Shown in pieces: positions 36,855-43,853 of a DNA stretch of 64,000 bases (position 1 is its first letter; each line of letters begins with the position of its first letter). A program made the position numbers and the translations under genes. The DNA is taken from the NCBI RefSeq assembly GCF_025854275.1, contig NZ_CP107567.1, forward strand, positions 5,952,001 to 6,016,000. Direction: 5' to 3'. Under the pieces are notes generated by a model. It was not told the DNA's origin, did no database searches, and saw only the letters and a program-made list of their open reading frames with translations. Source of the stretch: Streptomyces peucetius (GTDB lineage: Bacteria > Actinomycetota > Actinomycetes > Streptomycetales > Streptomycetaceae).

Positions 36855-37198
36855 CGGAGATCTGGGAGAGCGGCGGCCCGCCCCGGCTGCTGCTCATCGA
36901 GAGCCAGGGACGCGTCGCGCAGGACACCGGTTTCCGGCGCGACGCCGTCACCCAGGTGCTCACGGGGAGCTCCGTGCTGCTCTTCCTGGTGCAGGACGGT
37001 GTCCTGCTGGCGGTGCCCGGCAGCGACGAGGACCTGGACCGGTTCCAGAAGGGCGGCGGGGTGCTCGCCGCCGACGGGTTCTCGCTCGCCCAGCGGGGAC
37101 TCGACACGGATCTGCTCAGACCCGAGCTGCGGGTCGTCGGCATGGACGAAGTGGCGGGCTGGCTCCTCGACCCCGCCGTCCGGGTGGTGTGGCACTAA
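36851..37198 (+). CDS. DsrH/TusB-like small protein
   Basis: A 115-residue protein starting at a GTG that overlaps the previous stop. LLFLVQDGVLLAVPG and the end (LAQRGL then RVVGMDEVAGWLLDPAVRVVWH) match the TusB/DsrH pattern, which contains a VQDGV strand and finishes with a Trp. With the next two genes it forms a DsrE/F/H-like trio. In the known TusBCD and DsrEFH complexes this subunit is structural in a hexameric sulfur carrier. The usual conserved Cys of DsrH was not found. Confidence 0.65.
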   Translation: MTEIWESGGPPRLLLIESQGRVAQDTGFRRDAVTQVLTGSSVLLFLVQDGVLLAVPGSDEDLDRFQKGGGVLAADGFSLAQRGLDTDLLRPELRVVGMDEVAGWLLDPAVRVVWH

Positions 37199-37606
37199 GT
37201 GGCCAGGAGGATTCCCGAGACCGATGTGCTGATCACCCTCATGGGTGCCCCGCACGGCAGCGACCAGGTCACCAGCGCACTGCGGCTGACCCAGGCACTG
37301 CTGGAGCGGGGGGCCAGTGTGCAGGTGTGGACCTGCGGCTACGCCACGCTGCTCACCCAGCGCGCGCTGGGCCCGGACAAGCCGCGCAACCTCGCCGACT
37401 GGAACCGCGACTACCCGTCCACGGCGGCACTGGCCGAGGAGCTGCTCACCGCATTCCCCGGCCGGCTGTACTGGTACGGCTGCCGGTTCTGCAGCGACGA
37501 CCGGGGCGCCGCGGAGCATCTGCCCCAGGTGGTGCTGCGTCCGCCCGCCGGATACGCCGCCAATGTGGCCGCCGCCGGCAAGACCATTCTCGTCGGAGTG
37601 ATCTGA
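37199..37606 (+). CDS. DsrE-like protein with candidate sulfur-carrying Cys
   Basis: A 135-residue protein: DVLITLMGAPHGSDQVTSALRLTQALLE is the DsrE-family first strand and helix, and LYWYGCRFCSDDRGAAEH carries Cys95 and Cys98 ahead of an RG, as in the active-site loop of DsrE/TusD. A sulfur-relay or redox role is suggested. Starts at a GTG directly after the upstream TAA and overlaps the next gene by 1 bp. Confidence 0.72.
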   Translation: MARRIPETDVLITLMGAPHGSDQVTSALRLTQALLERGASVQVWTCGYATLLTQRALGPDKPRNLADWNRDYPSTAALAEELLTAFPGRLYWYGCRFCSDDRGAAEHLPQVVLRPPAGYAANVAAAGKTILVGVI

Positions 37607-38016
37607 TGGCCTTTCAGGAACACCCCGACGGACGGGTGCTCGCCATCGTGGAGCACGGCTTCCGGGGCGCGCTGGAGAAGCAGTTCTTCGACGAGCTCTA
37701 CCTCGCCACCGAACTGCACCGGCAGCTCGGCGGTCTCGACATCCTGCTGCGCGGCCAGGCCGTGACCTACGCCCTGGACGCGCCGCCCGTACCGCCGCTG
37801 CGCATCGGCAACCGCACGGTGGACACGCTCAGCGACCCCCGACAGGGGCTGCGCACCCTCCTCGACGCGGGAGTGGGCGTCTGGGCGGAGGAGCCGGGGC
37901 TCGCCGCACTCGGCGCGGCCGGCTCACCCGGTCGTCTGCTGGCCGGCATCCACATCGCGCGGGAGGACGAGACCGCCGCCCGCTGGACCGACTACCGGAT
38001 GGTCTGTTTCTTGTGA
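37606..38016 (+). CDS. DsrF-like small protein
   Basis: A 136-residue protein: VLAIVEHGFRGALEKQFFDELYLATELHRQ is DsrE/F-like, followed by VDTLSDPRQGLRTLLDAGVGVWAEEPGLAALG, where the position of a catalytic Cys in DsrE is occupied by other residues. It probably forms a complex with the two preceding gene products. Ends 90 bp before the next KS-like gene. Confidence 0.62.
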   Translation: MAFQEHPDGRVLAIVEHGFRGALEKQFFDELYLATELHRQLGGLDILLRGQAVTYALDAPPVPPLRIGNRTVDTLSDPRQGLRTLLDAGVGVWAEEPGLAALGAAGSPGRLLAGIHIAREDETAARWTDYRMVCFL

Positions 38017-38106
38017 CCGCCGCACGAACCGCCGCACCGACGGCGTGCGGGCTGCTGTGACTTCGCGAGCTCGACGAGCTCGATGAGCGGAAGGAATACG
38101 ACGGAC

Positions 38107-39219
38107 ATGTCCACACTCACCACCGGCGCCGGACGCCCGGTGATCACCGCATGGTCGGCCGTGTCGTCGTACGGCATCGGCAGGGCCGCGTTCACCGAGG
38201 GCCTGCGCGAACGGCGCCGGACCGTGGCGGAACTCGGCACCGAGCACGGCGAGACCCCCGACGGCACCGGCTGCGTGGTGCCCGGCTTCGACATCCGCAA
38301 GGTGCTCGGCAAGAAGGGCACCCGCTCCATGGACCGGGTCACCGGCCTGGCCGTCACCGCCGTCGGCGCCCTCCTCGACGACGGCGACCGCAACCGCGCG
38401 GTCGGCACCGGCGAGGGCGCCGCCTTCGCGCTCGGCACCACCACCGGCAGCGCCCAGTCCATGATGGACTTCACCAGGGACTCCCTCACCGGCGAACAGC
38501 CCTTCTTCGTCGACCCGGCGCGCTTCCCCAACACCGTGATGAACTGCGCCGCCGGCCAGAGCGCCATCTGGTACCAGCTCAAGGGCCCCAACGCCACCAT
38601 CGCGGGCGGCCGCACCGCCGGTCTGCACGCGCTCAACTACTCGCGCAGGCTGCTCACCGCCGGCCGCGCCCGTACCGTCCTGTGCGGCGCGGCCGAGGAG
38701 TTCTCGCAGGCTCGCGCCTGGCTGGAGCGCCGGGCCGGTGAGGAGGGCGAAGGCGCCACGGGCGCCCCGCTCGGCGAGGGCTGCGCCATGCTCCTGGTCG
38801 AACCGCAGAACCCGGACGACACCACCCAGCCGGTCCTCGCCGAGCTCGTCGCCGTCGAACTCGGCGTCGTCCAGGGCGGCGACACCCGTCCCGCTCTGGT
38901 GTCCTGCCTGCGCTCCGCGCTGCGCCGGGCGGGCGTCGAGGCGGACCAGGTCGTGGCGGTCGCCCGCTCCGGCGCACCCGGACGCGAGGGCTGCGGGGAG
39001 GCCGACGCCGTGGCCGAGGTCTTCGGCGGCGTCGACCACGCCGACCTCACGCCCACCGGGCTGATCGGCGACACCGGGGCCGCCGCCGCGGCCTTCCAGG
39101 CAGCGGCACTGCTGTCGTACGCCGCCGACCGGCCCGAGGCGGCGGCCGGCCGGATCGGCGTGATCACCTCCGTGGACCGCACCGGCACCGTCGGCTGCGC
39201 CCTGCTCGGCCTGCGCTGA
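38107..39219 (+). CDS. Ketosynthase-fold protein without catalytic Cys (chain-length-factor-like 2)
   Basis: A 370-residue thiolase-fold protein. The nucleophile region is GPNATIAGGRTAGLHALNYS: Arg169 stands where Cys would be. N-terminal VITAWSAVSSYGIGRAAF and C-terminal TGLIGDTGAAAAAFQAAALL keep the fold; the HGTGT His is absent. It is a second CLF-like subunit, giving two Cys-containing KS and two Cys-less partners in the operon. GGAAGGA precedes the ATG. Confidence 0.88.
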   Translation: MSTLTTGAGRPVITAWSAVSSYGIGRAAFTEGLRERRRTVAELGTEHGETPDGTGCVVPGFDIRKVLGKKGTRSMDRVTGLAVTAVGALLDDGDRNRAVGTGEGAAFALGTTTGSAQSMMDFTRDSLTGEQPFFVDPARFPNTVMNCAAGQSAIWYQLKGPNATIAGGRTAGLHALNYSRRLLTAGRARTVLCGAAEEFSQARAWLERRAGEEGEGATGAPLGEGCAMLLVEPQNPDDTTQPVLAELVAVELGVVQGGDTRPALVSCLRSALRRAGVEADQVVAVARSGAPGREGCGEADAVAEVFGGVDHADLTPTGLIGDTGAAAAAFQAAALLSYAADRPEAAAGRIGVITSVDRTGTVGCALLGLR

Positions 39220-39259
39220 GCTCCGCCCCACCCACCAGCTGATGAGAGGAACGCCAACC

Positions 39260-39511
39260 GTGCTGGACAAGGAAGAACTGCGCGCCGTCGTGGCGCAGGT
39301 GCTGGACGTCGACGAGTCCGAGATCACCGACGACGCCAAGTTCGTCGACGACCTCGAGGTCGACTCGCTCATGGCCCTGGAGATCGTCGTCGTACTGGAG
39401 AAGAAGTACGGCATCAAGCTGCCCGAGTCCGAGCTCAAGCAGATCGTCACCCTGCAGAGCGCCTACGACCTGCTGCTCGGCAAACTCGACGCGGCACAGC
39501 GGGCCGCCTGA
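39260..39511 (+). CDS. Acyl carrier protein 2
   Basis: An 83-residue ACP with Ser36 in the motif LEVDSLMALEIVVVLEKKYG. GTG 39260 preceded by AGAGGA is preferred over an ATG six codons earlier. Its stop overlaps the dehydratase start. A second ACP is in keeping with two KS/CLF pairs. Confidence 0.93.
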   Translation: MLDKEELRAVVAQVLDVDESEITDDAKFVDDLEVDSLMALEIVVVLEKKYGIKLPESELKQIVTLQSAYDLLLGKLDAAQRAA

Positions 39512-39915
39512 TGCCCGCCGCGAGCCCGCTCGCGGGACTGGTCGAGGTGCTGCCGGCCGAGGACGAGTCGCACACCGCCGCCCGCTTCACCGTCGAGGAC
39601 GGCGAGAGGGTGCTGCCCGGCCACTACCCGGGCTTCCCGATCTTCCCCGGGGTCTGCCTGGTGGAGTGCACCCATCTCGCCGCTCTCGCCACCGCTCCCG
39701 ACGGTGCGAAGGACGGCGAGCTGGCGGCCGTGGAGTCCACCCGGTTCACCGGGCCGGTCTTCCCCGGCGACCGGCTGGAGATCGCCATGGGCTGGAAGCA
39801 GACCGCGGCCGGTGACTGGCAGTGCCGGGCCAGGCTCGCCACCCGCCGCGGTGACGCCGCGACGGTACGGCTGCGCTACCGCCCGCGTGCCACGGCCCCG
39901 GAGGTCGCCGCATGA
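39511..39915 (+). CDS. FabZ/FabA-like 3-hydroxyacyl-ACP dehydratase, subunit with catalytic His
   Basis: A 134-residue single hot-dog protein with the motif LPGHYPGFPIFPGVCLVECTHLAAL: catalytic His followed by PGxPxxPG, and the conserved acidic residue in LVEC. It would remove water from beta-hydroxyacyl-ACP to give the conjugated double bonds. It overlaps the second hot-dog gene by 4 bp, so a heteromeric dehydratase is likely. Confidence 0.88.
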   Translation: MPAASPLAGLVEVLPAEDESHTAARFTVEDGERVLPGHYPGFPIFPGVCLVECTHLAALATAPDGAKDGELAAVESTRFTGPVFPGDRLEIAMGWKQTAAGDWQCRARLATRRGDAATVRLRYRPRATAPEVAA

Positions 39916-40397
39916 CCGGCCAGCGCGACATCCGGGCACGGCTGCCGCACCGCTTCCCGATGCTGCTCGTCGACCGGGTCGTCGACGTCGTACCCGGCGA
40001 GCGGCTGACCGCCCTCAAGGCGGTCACCTGCAACGAGCCCTGGTACGAGAAGCTCGGCCCGGACACCCCCGAGGAGGACTTCGCCTACCCGAGGTCGCTG
40101 CTGGTGGAGTCGTGGTGCCAGTCGGCGGGGGTCCTCGCCACCTGGGACGGCCCCAATCCGGACGTCCTCGACGGGCAGGTGATGCTCTTCGGGTCCATGA
40201 CCGGTGTCGAGTTCCTCCGGCCCGTGCTGCCCGGCGAGGTCCTGGAGCACCGCGTCAGGCTCGACCGCCGGGTCGACGACACCGTTCTGTTCGAGGGCGA
40301 GAGCCGCTCCGCCGGCGAAACGGTGATGACCGTCGGCCGGATCGTCATGGCCTTCCGCCCGGCCGAGGCGCTGCGCCCCACCGCCCAGGCCACCTGA
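39912..40397 (+). CDS. FabZ-like hot-dog protein lacking the catalytic His (dehydratase partner)
   Basis: A 161-residue hot-dog protein: IRARLPHRFPMLLVDRVVDVVPGER is the FabZ N-terminal block, but where FabZ has HFPGxPxxPG this one has FAYPRSLLVESWCQSAG, without the His while keeping the acidic residue. It probably forms a heterodimer with the preceding His-bearing subunit, each giving one catalytic residue (inference). Confidence 0.82.
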   Translation: MTGQRDIRARLPHRFPMLLVDRVVDVVPGERLTALKAVTCNEPWYEKLGPDTPEEDFAYPRSLLVESWCQSAGVLATWDGPNPDVLDGQVMLFGSMTGVEFLRPVLPGEVLEHRVRLDRRVDDTVLFEGESRSAGETVMTVGRIVMAFRPAEALRPTAQAT

Positions 40398-40422
40398 CCC
40401 CGCACACTCACGGAGAAACCTC

Positions 40423-41169
40423 ATGCCAGACACCACGAACCGGGTGGCCCTCGTCACCGGCGGCTCACGCGGCATCGGCCGCGCCACGGTCCACGCGCTG
40501 GCCCGCGACGGATTCGACGTCGCCTTCTGCTACCGCTCGGACGACGAGGCCGCCCGCACGCTGGAGAAGGAGACCGCCGACCGCGGTGTGCGCGTGACGG
40601 GAAGCCGGGTCGACGTCGCCGACGCCGAGTCCGTACGCGCCTGGATCACCGCCACCGAGGAGGAGTTCGGGCAGATCGACGCGGCCGTCACCGCCGCCGG
40701 CATCACCCGCGACAACCCGCTGGTCCTCATGGAGGACGAGCAGTGGCGGCAGGTCATCGACACCAACCTGGACGGCGTCTACCACGTCTGCCGGTCCGTC
40801 GTCTTCGGCATGATGAAGCGCCGCACCGGAGCGATCGTCAACATCTCCTCCGTCGCCGGCGTGTACGGGCACGGCACCCAGACCAACTACTCCGCATCCA
40901 AGGCCGGGATCATCGGCTTCTCCCGCGCCCTGGCCAAGGAGACCGGCCGGTCCGGCATCCGGGTCAACGCGGTCGCCCCCGGCTTCATCGAGACCGACAT
41001 GGTCGCCGCGATGAACGACAAGGCCCGCAAAGAGGCGCTCTCCTCGATCCCGCTGCGCCGCATGGGCACGGCGGAAGAGGTGGCCGACCTCGTCGCCTAC
41101 CTCGTCTCCGACCGCGCCGCCTACATCACCGGAGCCGTGCTCCAGATCGACGGCGGCATCACCATCTGA
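40423..41169 (+). CDS. 3-oxoacyl-ACP reductase (FabG-type ketoreductase)
   Basis: A 248-residue SDR: VALVTGGSRGIGRATVHALA (TGxxxGIG), NISSVAGVYGHGTQTNYSASKAG (catalytic Ser, YxxxK), GSSGI-like SGIRVNAVAPGFIETDM and the end GAVLQIDGGITI. It reduces the beta-keto group after each extension. Being the only FabG-like reductase in the operon, it likely serves every cycle. No enoyl reductase was seen, so double bonds should be kept. Confidence 0.93.
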   Translation: MPDTTNRVALVTGGSRGIGRATVHALARDGFDVAFCYRSDDEAARTLEKETADRGVRVTGSRVDVADAESVRAWITATEEEFGQIDAAVTAAGITRDNPLVLMEDEQWRQVIDTNLDGVYHVCRSVVFGMMKRRTGAIVNISSVAGVYGHGTQTNYSASKAGIIGFSRALAKETGRSGIRVNAVAPGFIETDMVAAMNDKARKEALSSIPLRRMGTAEEVADLVAYLVSDRAAYITGAVLQIDGGITI

Positions 41170-41198
41170 ACCACCCGCGAACCCCCTTGGAGGCGGTG

Positions 41199-41837
41199 AT
41201 GGCACGACGCGGACCACGCTGGTACTTCTCCTTCCGCAGCCCGTACTCCTGGATGGCCTACCGGGACCTGACCGGCAGCCACCCGGACGTGGCGGAGCGG
41301 ATCGAGTGGCTGCCCTTCTGGGAGCCGGACGAGTCCGCCCGGGACCACCTCGAACGCAACGACATCACGCTGCCGTACGTGGCGATGTCCAAGGAGAAGC
41401 ACCTCTACATCCTTCAGGACGTCCGCAGGCTCGCCCGGGCCCGCGGCCTCGAAATGGTGTGGCCCGTGGACCCGGCGCCGCGCTGGGAGGTGTCGCACCT
41501 CGCCTATCTGGCGGCGGAGGAACTCGGCGCCGGGCGGGAGTTCATCGACGAGACCTACCGCGCCCGGTGGCAACTCGGCGACGACATCTCCGATCCGGAG
41601 ACGATGGGACGGATCGGCAAGACCCTCGGTCTCGACCCCGACGCGCTCGCCGGGGCGCACGAGGACCCGCGGATCCGCGAGCGCGGCCTCGCGGCCCTGG
41701 CCTCCCTGCACCGCGACGGAGTGTTCGGGGTGCCCTTCTTCATCAGCGGATTCGACAAGTTCTGGGGTGTGGACCGGCTGTCCGACTTCGTCGGGACGGC
41801 CCGCGCCCACCTCGACCGACACACAGTGAAGGACTGA
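41199..41837 (+). CDS. DsbA-like (2-hydroxychromene-2-carboxylate isomerase-type) protein, candidate double-bond isomerase
   Basis: A 212-residue thioredoxin-fold protein: WYFSFRSPYSWMAYRDL replaces the CxxC active site with SPYS, which is the HCCA-isomerase-like rather than the disulfide-oxidase form; the helical insert and GVFGVPFFISGFDKFWGVDRL complete the fold. In cinnamoyl-lipid NRPS and ishigamide-type clusters such proteins accompany KS/CLF pairs and are thought to set E/Z geometry before ring closure. GGAGG lies just upstream of the ATG. Confidence 0.85.
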   Translation: MARRGPRWYFSFRSPYSWMAYRDLTGSHPDVAERIEWLPFWEPDESARDHLERNDITLPYVAMSKEKHLYILQDVRRLARARGLEMVWPVDPAPRWEVSHLAYLAAEELGAGREFIDETYRARWQLGDDISDPETMGRIGKTLGLDPDALAGAHEDPRIRERGLAALASLHRDGVFGVPFFISGFDKFWGVDRLSDFVGTARAHLDRHTVKD

Positions 41838-41840
41838 ATC

Positions 41841-42056
41841 ATGGCCACGAACCCCTTCGAGAACGACGACGCCCGCTACCTCGTCCTCGTCAACGAGGAG
41901 AACCAGCATTCGCTCTGGCCGGTGTTCGCCGAGGTGCCGGCCGGCTGGACCGTGGTGTACGGGGAGGACAGCCGCCAGGCCTGCCTCGACCACATCAACG
42001 AGAACTGGACCGACATGCGGCCCAAGTCGCTGGCCGTCGCGATGGACGCCGCCTGA
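41841..42056 (+). CDS. MbtH-like protein
   Basis: A 71-residue MbtH-family protein: [24 protein letters not shown] then [30 protein letters not shown], the family signature with its conserved Trp residues. It binds adenylation domains and supports their folding or activity. It starts 3 bp after the isomerase-like gene and ends the polyketide operon, before a strong inverted repeat. Confidence 0.96.
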   Translation: MATNPFENDDARYLVLVNEENQHSLWPVFAEVPAGWTVVYGEDSRQACLDHINENWTDMRPKSLAVAMDAA

Positions 42057-42091
42057 CATCCGCAAGAGCAACCACCCCTTCCGGGCGGCCC

Positions 42092-42130
42092 GGCAACGGG
42101 CGTTGGCAGCTATGTGCAACGCCCGTTGCC
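42092..42130 (+). promoter_or_regulatory. Perfect 13-bp inverted repeat overlapping cluster 25-bp element (copy 3)
   Basis: GGCAACGGGCGTT (42092-42104) and AACGCCCGTTGCC (42118-42130) form a perfect stem with a 13-nt loop; no U tract. The cluster element runs from TGGCAGCTATGTG at 42104 to CGTTG at 42128, so it overlaps the right arm. It may be the operon terminator, the operator for the next unit (gene at 42223), or both. A weak -10-like TGTGAC is at 42146-42151. Confidence 0.65.
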
Positions 42131-42222
42131 CGACGGCCTCGCCGATGTGACCGTGGCACTGACGCCGCTGCGAGCGTGGCGACCGCGCCGCCTCGAGGGA
42201 AGCAGCACCCTTTCAGAAAGCG

Positions 42223-42927
42223 ATGCCGCTCATGACCCATGCACTGGTGTGCCTCCCCTTCGCGGGAGGCGGCGCCGGTTTCTACCGCGCCTGGAAACAA
42301 CTGCCCGACCACGCTCCGCGCATCGTGCCCCTCCAGCTCCCGGGCCGCGAGGAGCGGTTCATCGACGATCCGTTCCGGGACGTGATCGAGGCCGCCGACG
42401 CGCTCGCCCCGCAGATCCCCGACCTGGCCGGGGACGCCCCGGTGGCCCTCTTCGGGCACAGCCTCGGCGCCGTCCTCGCCTACGAGCTCGCCCGCCGGCT
42501 GGAGCACGACGGCGCCGTCGAGCTGAGCCACCTCTTCGTCAGCGGCTCCCCGGGGCCCTGGACCGGCCGGAGCCGCCGGGCCACCGGCCTGCCGGACAGC
42601 GAGTTCCTCGCCCGGGTGCAGGAGTTCGCCGGCTACGAGCACGACGCCCTCGCCGACCCGGACATGCGGGAGTTGCTGCTGCCGATCCTGCGGGCCGACG
42701 TGGAGATGCACGAGAACTACAAGCCCGTCTCCGACGAACCGCTGCGCACCCCCGTCACATCGCTGCGCGCCACCGGGGACCAGCTCGTCACCCGGGAGCA
42801 GGCCGAGGAGTGGCAGCACGCCACCACCGGGGCCTTCCGCCTGGTCGAGCCCGACGGCGGCCACATGTACCTCATCGACTCACCGCTGCCGCTCATCGAC
42901 GCGGTCACCGCGGCGCTGCCGTCATGA
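42223..42927 (+). CDS. Type II thioesterase (second copy)
   Basis: A 234-residue GrsT/RifR-type hydrolase: LVCLPFAGGGAGFYRAWKQLP, nucleophile FGHSLGAVLAYELARRL, and the catalytic His in DGGHMYLID. An ATG at 42232 is an in-frame alternative. It heads a three-gene unit with an SDR and the Thr-loading NRPS, so its likely duty is editing the NRPS, while the copy at 29831 goes with the malonyltransferase. Confidence 0.93.
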   Translation: MPLMTHALVCLPFAGGGAGFYRAWKQLPDHAPRIVPLQLPGREERFIDDPFRDVIEAADALAPQIPDLAGDAPVALFGHSLGAVLAYELARRLEHDGAVELSHLFVSGSPGPWTGRSRRATGLPDSEFLARVQEFAGYEHDALADPDMRELLLPILRADVEMHENYKPVSDEPLRTPVTSLRATGDQLVTREQAEEWQHATTGAFRLVEPDGGHMYLIDSPLPLIDAVTAALPS

Positions 42928-43814
42928 CGGCAGCCGGCGCTCACCACGGGGCCGCCGCCCTGACGTCCGGCGGGGACCGGGCACCGCGCGCACTGCTGCG
43001 GGGCAAGGCCGCCGTCGTCACCGGCGCCGCCCGGGGCCTCGGCAGGGCCTGCGCGGTGCGCTTCGCCGAGGAGGGCGCCGACCTGGTCCTCGTCGACGTC
43101 GGCGGTGACCTGCCCGGGGTCCCGTACCCGCTCGGCTCCGGGACCCAGCTGGAGCACACGGCGAAGCTGTGCCGGGCGCACGGCGCCGCCGTCGTCACCG
43201 TCGCCGCCGACGTGCGGCGGCCCGAGGCCGTCGAGGAGGCGGCCCGGCAGGCGCTGGACCGGTTCGCGACCGTGGACGTCCTGCTCAACAACGCCGGCAT
43301 CGCCGCCCCCTCCGGCAAGGCCGTGCACGAGATCGCCGAGGACGAGTGGGACCTGATGGTCGGCATCGACCTCACCGGTGCCTGGCGGATGATGAAGGCC
43401 GTGGTGCCGTCCATGGTGGAGCAGCGGTCCGGCAGCGTCATCAACGTGGCGTCCACGGCGGGGCTCGTCGGCTACCGCCACTTCGCCGGCTATGTCGCGG
43501 CCAAGCACGGCCTGATCGGCCTGACCAAGGCCGCCGCACTCGACTACGCGCCGTTCCGGGTGCGGGTCAACGCGCTGTGCCCCGGTTCCGTGCGCGACGA
43601 CCCGCTCAACGAGGGCCGGATGCTCGCCGAGATCGCGCGCTCCCTCGAAGTCGACGTCGACGAGCACGAGGAGATCTTCGTCCAGTCCCAGCCGATGAAC
43701 TCCCTCATCGAGCCCCAGGACATCGCGGGCGCGGCCGTCTGGCTCGCCGGGGACGACTCCCGGCAGGTCACCGGGACCACGCTCACCGTCGACGGCGGTT
43801 TCAGCGCCCGCTGA
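42924..43814 (+). CDS. SDR oxidoreductase with an insert like that of mycofactocin-coupled SDRs
   Basis: A 296-residue short-chain dehydrogenase: KAAVVTGAARGLGRACAVRFAEEGADLVLVDVGG, then an insert (GVPYPLGSGTQLEHTAKLCRAHG) of the type seen in mycofactocin-associated SDRs, LLNNAGIAAPSG, catalytic Tyr/Lys in GYVAAKHGLIGL and the end TGTTLTVDGGFSAR. Substrate unknown: it could oxidise or reduce a residue or the acyl chain. Its ATG overlaps the thioesterase stop. The family link is a pattern judgement. Confidence 0.8.
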   Translation: MTAAGAHHGAAALTSGGDRAPRALLRGKAAVVTGAARGLGRACAVRFAEEGADLVLVDVGGDLPGVPYPLGSGTQLEHTAKLCRAHGAAVVTVAADVRRPEAVEEAARQALDRFATVDVLLNNAGIAAPSGKAVHEIAEDEWDLMVGIDLTGAWRMMKAVVPSMVEQRSGSVINVASTAGLVGYRHFAGYVAAKHGLIGLTKAAALDYAPFRVRVNALCPGSVRDDPLNEGRMLAEIARSLEVDVDEHEEIFVQSQPMNSLIEPQDIAGAAVWLAGDDSRQVTGTTLTVDGGFSAR

Positions 43815-43853
43815 CCACCCCCACACACCTCGCACTGCTTCAGGAGTCCCGCC

